Shown here piece by piece: positions 57,195 through 64,000 of a DNA stretch of 64,000 nucleotides (position 1 is its first letter; every line of letters begins with the position of its first letter). The stretch covers positions 558,001-622,000 of the forward strand of contig JAHQVT010000006.1 of NCBI GenBank assembly GCA_019634165.1, given 5' to 3'. The notes below the pieces were generated by a model that saw only the letters and a list, made by a program, of their open reading frames with translations, was not told the origin of the DNA and did no database searches. This stretch comes from Rhodospirillales bacterium. GTDB lineage: Bacteria; Pseudomonadota; Alphaproteobacteria; Rhodospirillales; Thalassospiraceae. The position numbers and the translations under genes are program-made.

Positions 57195-57221
57195 AAAAGC
57201 CCGGCACAAGGCCGGGCTTTT
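57195..57221 (-). terminator. Terminator of livJ
   Basis: Perfect 11-bp stem AAAAGCCCGGC-5-GCCGGGCTTTT with a run of T on the minus strand, 19 nt past the livJ stop. With the mucR terminator it forms a back-to-back pair. Confidence 0.9.
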
Positions 57222-57240
57222 CCCAAATCGGATGATTTGA

Positions 57241-58347
57241 TTATTTTGCGTAGTCGTAGGAACCGTTTTCCCACTCGTAGAATACATAACCCGGAGCAGC
57301 AACGTCACCTTTGGCATCAAACGCGATTGAGCCAAGAACGGTGTCGAAGGAATCACCGCTGTGCAGTGCTTCGATAACTGCTTCGGAATCGGTGGTACCA
57401 GCTTTGGTTGCAGCAAGCGCCCAAGCCTGGATCGCACCATAGGTGTAAAGGGTGTAACCTTCTGGCTTGTAGCTCTGAGCTTCGAAGTATTTTACGAGTT
57501 CAGCGTTACGCGGATCTTTTTCAAGAGCCGGACCTGCGGTGAAGAGCGTACCCTTACCAGCATCGCCAGTGATCGACCAATATTCGAGAGAGTTCAGCGC
57601 ATCACCCGAAATCGCAAGGGTGTCCATGCCCTGAGCACGCATCTGACGAACAATCAGGCCAAGCTCGGTGTGGTAACCGCCATAATACAGAACGTCGATG
57701 CCTTCTGATTTCAGCTTGGTCACCAGTGCCGAGTAATCTTTCTCAGCCGGGGTGATTGCTTCGTACATGGCTTCGGTAACGCCAGCAGCATTCAGGTTTT
57801 TCTTGGTCTCGTCAGCAAGACCTTTGGAATATGCCTGTTTGTCGTGAACGATAGCGATTTTCTTACCGCCAAAGTTCGCTGCGAGGTATTTACCAGCAAC
57901 TTCACCCTGCTGATCATCACGACCGCAAACACGGAACACGTTGTCCATGTCACGTTCGGTCAGCTGCGGGTTGGTTGAAGCCGGGGAAATCTGCACGATG
58001 CCTTCTTCGAAGTAAACTTCAGAAGCCGGGATCGAAGAACCCGAGCAGAAGTGACCAGCTACGAGAGCGACGTTTTTGCTCACCAACTGGTTGGCAACTG
58101 CGACAGCCTGTTTCGGATCGCAAGCGTCATCACCGATCTCAAGAACAACTTTTTCGCCATTGACGCCGCCAGCTGCATTGAGGTCAGCAACCGCTTTCTC
58201 TGCACCCTTGGTCATCTGTTCACCGAACGCAGCATACGGACCAGTCATCGGACCAACGGTCGCGATAACGATGTCAGCTTTGGCTACGCCCATTGAAAGA
58301 ACAAGCGCGGAGGCAGTGGCAAGAAGGCCGAGCTTAGTTTTCGACAT
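57241..58347 (-). CDS. livJ: Branched-chain amino acid ABC transporter binding protein
   Basis: Periplasmic receptor for leucine/isoleucine/valine-type ligands, 368 aa with Sec signal (about 1-24, AKA end). Signs: IVIATVGPMTGPYAAFGEQM, LEIGDDACDPKQAVAVANQL, GHFCSGSSIPASEVY and FRVCGRDDQQGEVAG. It is the last gene of the liv run, 206 nt after the DUF6867-like gene, and a hairpin lies in that gap. Confidence 0.93.
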   Translation of the reverse strand: MSKTKLGLLATASALVLSMGVAKADIVIATVGPMTGPYAAFGEQMTKGAEKAVADLNAAGGVNGEKVVLEIGDDACDPKQAVAVANQLVSKNVALVAGHFCSGSSIPASEVYFEEGIVQISPASTNPQLTERDMDNVFRVCGRDDQQGEVAGKYLAANFGGKKIAIVHDKQAYSKGLADETKKNLNAAGVTEAMYEAITPAEKDYSALVTKLKSEGIDVLYYGGYHTELGLIVRQMRAQGMDTLAISGDALNSLEYWSITGDAGKGTLFTAGPALEKDPRNAELVKYFEAQSYKPEGYTLYTYGAIQAWALAATKAGTTDSEAVIEALHSGDSFDTVLGSIAFDAKGDVAAPGYVFYEWENGSYDYAK

Positions 58348-58409
58348 TAGAGAAGTCTCCCTGTTCCAAAGGTTGGATCCATCACCATAACAAATCCATC
58401 TTTTCGGAC

Positions 58410-58449
58410 CTAAAACCGGCTCATGTTATTCGCCGATTACCGGTTTTAG
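58410..58449 (-). promoter_or_regulatory. Inverted repeat upstream of livJ
   Basis: Perfect 10-bp arms CTAAAACCGG / CCGGTTTTAG separated by 20 nt, in the livJ leader about 63 nt before its start. It could partly end upstream liv transcription or protect a processed, abundant livJ message. No function is shown. Confidence 0.5.
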
Positions 58450-58553
58450 CTCCCAAGCACTTTAGCACTCCAGAATTGGTGTGCAATAGTACAAACCAGT
58501 GTGTTGCCATGTATTTAGCAACGATGTGGTGACGCAGAACGTCACCACATAAA

Positions 58554-58910
58554 TCAGCGTATATCTGCACCTTCGCGTGCGCGATAACCAAACGGACCGA
58601 CACGCTCATACAGCCACGGATATTGCGACAGCATCTTATTGACTTGCGTCAGTCGATACGCAGCAAGGGTGATAGCAAACAAGATAACCGTGTCAAAAAT
58701 GTAGCCTGAAAGCGACAAAAGCTCGCCTTCAAACAAGGCATAAACCATGAAACGGTCAACGCAGCCCAACAGCAACGCATAAGGCAAAATCTGATAGGTT
58801 GGCCGCCATGTATTGGCGATAGCCTGCCCGGTCATAAAACCACAGAACCCCATCAAAATGATGGTCATCCCGATCGTGACACCAACGCTGGTACCAGTAA
58901 TCGCTTCCAT
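58554..58910 (-). CDS. DUF6867-like small membrane protein of the liv operon
   Basis: Protein of 118 aa with about four helices (around 8-30, 40-58, 66-84). Conserved-looking parts: IILMGFCGFMTGQAIANTWRP and VNKMLSQYPWLYERVGPFGYR. It matches my memory of DUF6867 members found inside alphaproteobacterial liv operons, but this name is a recollection and not tested. Place between livF and livJ suggests a transporter-related role. The function is unknown. Confidence 0.7.
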   Translation of the reverse strand: MEAITGTSVGVTIGMTIILMGFCGFMTGQAIANTWRPTYQILPYALLLGCVDRFMVYALFEGELLSLSGYIFDTVILFAITLAAYRLTQVNKMLSQYPWLYERVGPFGYRAREGADIR

Positions 58911-58921
58911 GTTGGGTCTCC

Positions 58922-59638
58922 CTAGTGGCCGCCTTCGAGGTAAGCTGCGCGCACTTCCGGATTTGCCAGAAGTTCCGCACCCGTCCCCGAGAGCGTAATA
59001 TTGCCATTGACCATCACATAACCACGATGCGCAAGCTTGAGTGCATGGAATGCATTCTGCTCAACAAGGAACACAGTCACCTTGTTTTCGCTGTTGATTT
59101 TTTTGACGGTCTCGAAAATCTGCTTCACCACAAGCGGTGCCAAACCAAGTGACGGCTCATCAAGCAGAAGAAGCCTTGGACGCCCCATCAGGGAACGGCC
59201 AATCGCCAACATCTGTTGTTCACCACCCGACATGGTACCTGCACGCTGATTGATGCGTTCCTTCAAACGTGGGAACAGATCAAACACCATCTCAAGATCC
59301 GAACTAAAATGTTTCGGGTCCTGAGTGATTGCCCCCATCTGAAGGTTTTCAAAAACCGACATGCGCGGGAAAATCCGGCGACCTTCCGGCGACTGCTGAA
59401 TGCCAAGCTGACAGATCTCATGCATTGGCATGCGACTGATATCCTGACCTTCAAACAAAATACGCCCTTTGCTGGCCTGTGGCGATCCGCAACAGGTCAT
59501 AAGCAACGTGGTCTTTCCGGCACCATTGGCACCGATTAGTGTTACGATTTCACCTTCATTGACTTCCATATCAATGCCCTTGAGGGCTTCGATATTGCCA
59601 TAGAAGGTATGAACACCTTCGATCTTAAGCATGGACAT
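58922..59638 (-). CDS. livF: Branched-chain amino acid ABC transporter ATPase LivF
   Basis: Cytoplasmic ATPase, 238 aa. Walker A GANGAGKTTLL, signature TMSGGEQQMLAIGRSLM, Walker B LLLLDEPSLGLAP and switch His region VFLVEQNAFHAL. It pairs with LivG to power LivHM. Confidence 0.96.
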   Translation of the reverse strand: MSMLKIEGVHTFYGNIEALKGIDMEVNEGEIVTLIGANGAGKTTLLMTCCGSPQASKGRILFEGQDISRMPMHEICQLGIQQSPEGRRIFPRMSVFENLQMGAITQDPKHFSSDLEMVFDLFPRLKERINQRAGTMSGGEQQMLAIGRSLMGRPRLLLLDEPSLGLAPLVVKQIFETVKKINSENKVTVFLVEQNAFHALKLAHRGYVMVNGNITLSGTGAELLANPEVRAAYLEGGH

Positions 59639-59652
59639 ATCGACGAACTCCC

Positions 59653-60507
59653 TCAGTGCGCATTCGGATCAAGATGAAGGTCGGCAGCGACTTCCGGCGG
59701 AAGCTCGTCATCCTCTTCTTCGCCAAGATAGGCGCGGATAACGGCTGGATCATTCTTGACGGCGTCGGGATCGCCATCGGCAATTTTTTTACCGTAATCA
59801 AGAACGATCACATGGTCGGAAATCTGCATGACGACGCTCATATCATGTTCAATCAGAAGGCACCCAACGCCTTGGTCATCACGGATACTCTGCAACAGGA
59901 CGTTCAATTCAGCCGACTCACGCGGGTTAAGGCCCGCTGCCGGCTCATCCAAGCACAGAAGTGACGGATCAGTACACATTGCACGTGCGATTTCCAGACG
60001 ACGCTGGGACCCATATGGCAAGTTACCAGCATGCCAGTCTGCCTGTTCATACAGACCGACCTTGTTTAGCCAGAATTTCGCTGTTTCGATCGCTTCGCTT
60101 TCCGCCTTGGCATAGCGACCAAGGTTGAAAAGCCCCGCCAACGAGAACGCAGATGCTTCCATCAGGCGGTTATGTTGGGCAACGATCAAGTTTTCCAAAA
60201 CCGTCATCCCGGTAAACAGGCGAATGTTCTGGAAAGTACGTGCAACACCCTTGTTCCGCGGAATGCGGAACCCTTCGGTCCGCTCCAGCAAGCGTGGACC
60301 ATCATCAGCGTGAAGGGTCAATCGCCCTTCGGTTGGGACATAAAACCCGGTCAGGCAGTTAAACACAGTGGTTTTACCTGCCCCGTTCGGGCCGATGATT
60401 GCCGTAATTTCACGTTTGTTGGCCATGAAGGACAAATCATCAATCGCAACCAGCCCGCCAAAGCGCATGGTCAGGTGTTCGACTTCAAGCAATTTGTTGT
60501 CGGTCAT
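59653..60507 (-). CDS. livG: Branched-chain amino acid ABC transporter ATPase LivG
   Basis: Second ATPase, 284 aa. Walker [19 protein letters not shown]-loop [12 protein letters not shown], signature [12 protein letters not shown] (variant LPYGSQ), Walker [14 protein letters not shown]. The acidic tail [15 protein letters not shown] is longer than in E. coli. Start overlaps the livM stop by 4 nt. Confidence 0.96.
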   Translation of the reverse strand: MTDNKLLEVEHLTMRFGGLVAIDDLSFMANKREITAIIGPNGAGKTTVFNCLTGFYVPTEGRLTLHADDGPRLLERTEGFRIPRNKGVARTFQNIRLFTGMTVLENLIVAQHNRLMEASAFSLAGLFNLGRYAKAESEAIETAKFWLNKVGLYEQADWHAGNLPYGSQRRLEIARAMCTDPSLLCLDEPAAGLNPRESAELNVLLQSIRDDQGVGCLLIEHDMSVVMQISDHVIVLDYGKKIADGDPDAVKNDPAVIRAYLGEEEDDELPPEVAADLHLDPNAH

Positions 60508-62024
60508 TTCATCTCTCCGGCAACTTTTTCTTTCTGACTCATATTGAGCAGAATGGTCGGGTCACGGAACGACAGCAGACCGCGCGGACGCCATAGCATG
60601 ATGGCAACGATACCTGCCCCGAAGATCAGCATGCGATATTCGGCAAGCTCACGGAACATTTCCGGGAAACCGATCATCACGATTGCCGCCAGAACAACAC
60701 CAATCTGACTACCCATACCGCCCAGAACCACAATCGCAAGAATCACAGCGGACTCAAGGAAAGTGAAACTTTCCGGGCTGATAAAGCCCTGACGGGTGGC
60801 AAAGAACGCGCCAGCGAAACCACCGAACATCGCACCGATTGCAAATGCAGACAGCTTGGTGTTTGTCGGATTGATCCCCAGCGAACGGCAGGCGATCTCA
60901 TCTTCACGTAATGCTTCCCATGCACGACCAATCGGCAATTTACGCAAACGCATGGTGACAAAGTTCGTCACAAGCGCCAGCGCAAGGATCAGGTAGTACA
61001 GGAAGATCAGGCGATGCATGGAGGAATAATCCATCCCAAACAACTCGCCAAAGCCAATCGATCCTTCCGGAACGCGACGCGAAAACTCGGCCATACCAAA
61101 GAAGCTTGGCCGTTCGATGGATGAAATACCATCAGGACCGCCGGTCAAATCATACCAGTTGATCAAAACAACACGGATGATCTCACCAAAGCCCAGCGTC
61201 ACGATGGCCAGATAGTCACCCCGCAAACGCAAAACCGGGAAGCCAAGAACAATCCCGAAACTTGCGGCAAAGATGCCGGCAAGCGGCAGGCACAGCCAGA
61301 AGCTGAGATCGAAGTTCTGTGACAGCAATGCATAAGAATAGGCACCCACTGCGTAGAAGGCGACATAGCCCAGATCAAGAAGACCGGCCAGCCCCACCAC
61401 GATGTTAAGGCCCCACCCCAACATGATATAAATCATCACAAGGGTTGCAAGGTCGATCGCAGAACGGTCTTCACCAAAGATGAATGGGAAGATGATAAAG
61501 AAGATAATCCCGATCAGACCAATTTTCTTGGTGTTTGAACGGTACATCAGCTGAATCTTCGACGACAGCTTAGCGCTTTCGTCAACTTCCACTGCTGTTT
61601 TGTCTTTCATCGAGAAATAAGCAGCCGCAAAAATGATTGCCAAGAAAGCAATCGAAACGATCACGCTTACGACACTCGAAAATGCCATATCGAGAAATAC
61701 AGGTGATGCCCAGCGGTCATCCATGTCACGGAAACGGACGAACATTTCAAAGACCGCTACCGCGGATACAGTGATCAGAATTGCCTGACCCAACCGTGAA
61801 ATGTTTTCGCGACGGAAAATAAGACCAAGACGCCCAACAACGGTCGAACCGATTGCCAGAAGAACAAGATCCCAACGTACAGCCAGTTCAAGCCCCGTCG
61901 GACGGTCAACCGTCTCGACCCCAAGGATCATGACCGACATCATCAGTGCGATAACTGCAAAGAACGCAAGTTCTTTTACAACTTCCGGACCGTTGGTACG
62001 AGATGAAGCAAATGCTGATGCCAT
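60504..62024 (-). CDS. livM: Branched-chain amino acid ABC transporter permease LivM (long form)
   Basis: Permease of 506 aa with the usual LivM core in the C-terminal ~350 residues: [27 protein letters not shown]-type helix and [22 protein letters not shown], then [20 protein letters not shown] (the EAA loop). The N-terminal ~150 residues carry extra helices and a charged linker, a DUF3382-like extension. It is coupled to livH (1-nt overlap). Confidence 0.94.
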   Translation of the reverse strand: MASAFASSRTNGPEVVKELAFFAVIALMMSVMILGVETVDRPTGLELAVRWDLVLLAIGSTVVGRLGLIFRRENISRLGQAILITVSAVAVFEMFVRFRDMDDRWASPVFLDMAFSSVVSVIVSIAFLAIIFAAAYFSMKDKTAVEVDESAKLSSKIQLMYRSNTKKIGLIGIIFFIIFPFIFGEDRSAIDLATLVMIYIMLGWGLNIVVGLAGLLDLGYVAFYAVGAYSYALLSQNFDLSFWLCLPLAGIFAASFGIVLGFPVLRLRGDYLAIVTLGFGEIIRVVLINWYDLTGGPDGISSIERPSFFGMAEFSRRVPEGSIGFGELFGMDYSSMHRLIFLYYLILALALVTNFVTMRLRKLPIGRAWEALREDEIACRSLGINPTNTKLSAFAIGAMFGGFAGAFFATRQGFISPESFTFLESAVILAIVVLGGMGSQIGVVLAAIVMIGFPEMFRELAEYRMLIFGAGIVAIMLWRPRGLLSFRDPTILLNMSQKEKVAGEMK

Positions 62025-62947
62025 TAGACTTTCTCCACCTCCGGCTTACCAAGCAGACCCCATGGGCGGAAGATCAACACGAGAACCAGAATGCCAAACG
62101 TTGCGACATCCTTATATTCAATCGTGAGATAGCCCGACCAGAATGCTTCGATCAAACCAATCAGCAAACCACCAAGCATCGCACCTGGAAGCGAACCGAT
62201 CCCGCCAAGAACAGCGGCGGTGAAGGCTTTCACACCGGCAAGGAAGCCAATATAGAAGTCAATCACACCATAATAGAGTGTCACCATCATGCCTGCGACC
62301 GATGCAAGGGCAGCGCCCATGACAAAGGTGGTCGAAATTGTGCGGTCGACATTGACACCCAGAAGGCCTGCCATTGTCCGATCCTGTTCACAAGCGCGCT
62401 GCGCGCGACCAAGCGAGGTTTTGGCAATCAAAAGCGAGAACACAACCATCAGAACCAGCGTCAGAACGATAATCACGATCTGCATATAGCTAAGCTGTAC
62501 GTCGAATTTCCCGTTATCCATAAGCGTTATGCCGCCTTCAACAAGCGGCTGCATCGGCTTCACGCGCGCACCCTGCGAAATCTGAACGAAGTTCTGCAGG
62601 AAGATCGACATGCCGATGGCAGAAATCAGTGCTGCCAAACGGAATGACCCGCGCAGTGGCCGGTATGCTACCCGTTCAACGCCCCAACCATAAATAGAGG
62701 TCAGAACCATCGAAACGAACAGCATCAAAAGAAGGGTAAGCGGAAGAATTCCACTGATCCCGGCTGCCTGACAGATCAGGAAGGTGATCAGGGAATGAAA
62801 CGCACCGAGCATATAAATCTCGCCGTGCGCAAAGTTGATCATGCCGATGATGCCATAGACCATCGTGTAACCGATGGCGATCAAGCCATAGATGGCTCCC
62901 AGCGTCAGACCATTAATCAGTTGTTGTAGAAAATAAGCCCAATCCAT
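62024..62947 (-). CDS. livH: Branched-chain amino acid ABC transporter permease LivH
   Basis: Permease of 307 aa, about eight helices. Signs: [37 protein letters not shown] and [20 protein letters not shown] (EAA loop) with a C-terminal [15 protein letters not shown]. First gene of livHMGF-DUF6867-livJ. The 351-nt upstream region should hold the promoter. Confidence 0.95.
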   Translation of the reverse strand: MDWAYFLQQLINGLTLGAIYGLIAIGYTMVYGIIGMINFAHGEIYMLGAFHSLITFLICQAAGISGILPLTLLLMLFVSMVLTSIYGWGVERVAYRPLRGSFRLAALISAIGMSIFLQNFVQISQGARVKPMQPLVEGGITLMDNGKFDVQLSYMQIVIIVLTLVLMVVFSLLIAKTSLGRAQRACEQDRTMAGLLGVNVDRTISTTFVMGAALASVAGMMVTLYYGVIDFYIGFLAGVKAFTAAVLGGIGSLPGAMLGGLLIGLIEAFWSGYLTIEYKDVATFGILVLVLIFRPWGLLGKPEVEKV

Positions 62948-63298
62948 TGCACAACCTTAGATTTGGCACAGACATATAAGGTCTTCACCAGCTCTGCTAA
63001 AGGCATCAAGGCATATATATGTATTGATTGGATGAGACATAGTCCCCCCATTGCCCCCTTGCAAACCCGCGAAGCCTCCGTCTTTTTGTTATCGGGTGTA
63101 CCCCGGTTATAGCTTTCGGCGCCGACCATTCTGTTTGTGGTTCTTACGTCCGAAAGCGCGATTAGAGCGTGAACCTTAGACACATGTGTTCAAAGGCTGC
63201 AAGCGGCTTTAGGTTTTTAGTGAAAATCACCAAATCACGTTTTGAATTTGGCATAAAACACTGATCGAATAAGCTGCCCACTCTTTATATTGTATACA
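62948..63298 (-). promoter_or_regulatory. 351-nt gap upstream of livH
   Basis: No gene is supported. On the minus strand a weak pair TTGCAA and TATGTC with 17-nt spacing can be read near 63061-63038; I do not rate it highly. No clear inverted repeat or riboswitch was seen. Confidence 0.3.
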
Positions 63299-63490
63299 TT
63301 ATCCCTTTTTGAGAACGTATTCAAGTTTTTGTACAGCGACACGCTTCAACTGTTCAGGATTCCGACTCACCGGCCCCGCCACTGTCACTTCCACACCGGT
63401 CTTCCCGTCAATTGCCGTACATCTTAAATACGTCCCGACTTGTCGAAGTTCGAAATAAATCTCGCGTGGCGTGTTTTGTCGCGTGGTCAT
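63299..63490 (-). CDS. Small conserved protein (DUF6898-like)
   Basis: Protein of 63 aa. The pattern IYFELRQVGTYLRCTAIDGKTGVEV then a KRVAVQKLEYVLKK end fits my memory of DUF6898, a small alphaproteobacterial family; the name is not tested. It looks like a beta-rich half followed by one helix. No function is known. It lies after the 3-hydroxyisobutyrate dehydrogenase gene on the same strand, past its terminator. Confidence 0.68.
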   Translation of the reverse strand: MTTRQNTPREIYFELRQVGTYLRCTAIDGKTGVEVTVAGPVSRNPEQLKRVAVQKLEYVLKKG

Positions 63491-63569
63491 CGCAGCCCTA
63501 GGTTCTCAAGAATAATATATGACCTGTCTATTTTGCGCCCATTTTCACACAACGCAACAGGAAACAAAA

Positions 63570-63593
63570 ACGGGCCCGGCGAACCGGACCCGT
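63570..63593 (-). terminator. Terminator of the 3-hydroxyisobutyrate dehydrogenase gene
   Basis: On the minus strand ACGGGTCCGG-TTCG-CCGGGCCCGT, a 10-bp stem (one G-T pair) with a UUCG loop, then TTTTTGTTT. It lies 26 nt past the stop at 63619. Confidence 0.9.
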
Positions 63594-63618
63594 CTTATGA
63601 TGTTGCCAACAGGCAGAA

Positions 63619-64000
63619 TTATTTTTCGCCATCCAGCATTTTAACAATTGCCGAGAAATCCATCCCGCCGTTTCCGCCATTGGAATAAAGCGCATAGAGG
63701 CTTTCGGCCAGCGCCCCCATCGGTGTTGTTGCCCCCGATGCCGCCGATGCTTGTTGGGCCAATTTCAAATCCTTAAGCATCATATCAACCGCAAAACCCG
63801 GCTGATAATCACGGTTGGCTGGCGACGTTGGAACCGGCCCCGGCACGGGACAATAGCTCGTCAAAGACCAGCACTGACCAGATGCCTTGGAAGAAATTTC
63901 AAACAGCTTTTGCGCATCCAAACCAAGACGTTTGGCCAGCATAAAGGCCTCAGACACAGCAATCATGCTGACACCTAGGACCATGTTATTGCAAATCTTG
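63619..64000 (-). CDS. mmsB: 3-hydroxyisobutyrate dehydrogenase, C-terminal part (5' end beyond window)
   Basis: The frame is open to the window edge; about 126 codons are present. The part seen is the C-terminal helical domain: KICNNMVLGVSMIAVSEAFMLAK, with the catalytic Lys in KICNN, then the GxxxxG...Y-type tail FAVDMMLKDLKLAQQASAASG. It oxidises 3-hydroxyisobutyrate in valine breakdown, which fits the liv transporter nearby. A related beta-hydroxyacid dehydrogenase is possible. Confidence 0.85.
   Translation of the reverse strand, partial: KICNNMVLGVSMIAVSEAFMLAKRLGLDAQKLFEISSKASGQCWSLTSYCPVPGPVPTSPANRDYQPGFAVDMMLKDLKLAQQASAASGATTPMGALAESLYALYSNGGNGGMDFSAIVKMLDGEK

Overview
The window reads as a chromosomal segment of a marine alphaproteobacterium, most likely a Rhodospirillales member of the Thalassospira type. 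Four things point there. The dusB-ntrBC-ntrYX-trkA-hfq-hflX block and the DUF177/plsX/fabH/ihfA/merR/tRNA-Pro block have typical alphaproteobacterial gene order. A MucR/Ros regulator is present. A full ectoine operon with its own aspartokinase suggests a salty habitat. Base composition is even and moderately GC. The genus is an inference from gene content; no rRNA is present. I see no insertion sequence, prophage, CRISPR array or rRNA operon.

Layout. 1-8.2 kb is a catabolic and uptake module: a class III CoA-transferase (cut by the window edge), a divergent IclR regulator, a tripartite tricarboxylate transporter (tctC-tctB-tctA), a chemoreceptor and an AbrB-type membrane protein. 8.2-21.2 kb is a complete thiosulfate-oxidation locus. 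soxVWXYZABCDEF is on the minus strand; soxS, the ArsR-type repressor soxR and a YeeE/YedE-type permease (SoxT-like) are on the plus strand; a SoxH-like metallo-hydrolase converges on soxT. 21.4-26.3 kb is the ectoine locus: a MarR-type EctR divergent from ectA-ectB-ectC-ask, closed by an 18-bp perfect terminator stem.

26.3-39.3 kb holds mazG, an inositol-monophosphatase-family gene, hflX, hfq, a HAD phosphatase, trkA and the nitrogen regulators ntrX, ntrY, ntrC and ntrB with dusB. 39.5-43.9 kb holds a CcsA-like membrane protein, fused ispDF, yciB, cutA, a small unknown protein and an exported histidine phosphatase. 43.9-50.6 kb holds tRNA-Pro(GGG), a MerR regulator, ihfA, fabH, plsX, DUF177, a cytochrome bc1 assembly chaperone, a BamE-like lipoprotein, thiL and nusB. 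50.6-56.2 kb is the riboflavin set (ribH, a ribBA with a degenerate RibA half, ribE, ribD) with nrdR, glyA and rpiB. 56.7 kb on holds mucR, a branched-chain amino acid ABC transporter (livHMGF, a DUF6867-like gene, livJ), a DUF6898-like small gene and the 3' end of a 3-hydroxyisobutyrate dehydrogenase.

How the genes work together. In the sox locus SoxXA loads thiosulfate onto the SoxY cysteine, SoxB releases sulfate, SoxCD oxidises the sulfane sulfur, SoxVWS supply reductant to the periplasm, SoxEF is a flavocytochrome, and SoxR with SoxT probably senses and imports the sulfur signal. The ectoine enzymes draw on a dedicated aspartokinase. NtrBC/NtrYX control nitrogen use beside the K+ uptake regulator TrkA and the RNA chaperone Hfq. 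The first module looks like sensing, uptake and CoA activation of one unknown carboxylic acid.

The points most worth a second look are the unknown-carboxylate module with its chemoreceptor, the RibBA protein lacking every RibA zinc ligand, intercistronic hairpins in the sox, ect and liv operons, candidate operators for IclR, EctR and SoxR, and an isolated 7-bp tandem repeat between ispDF and yciB.
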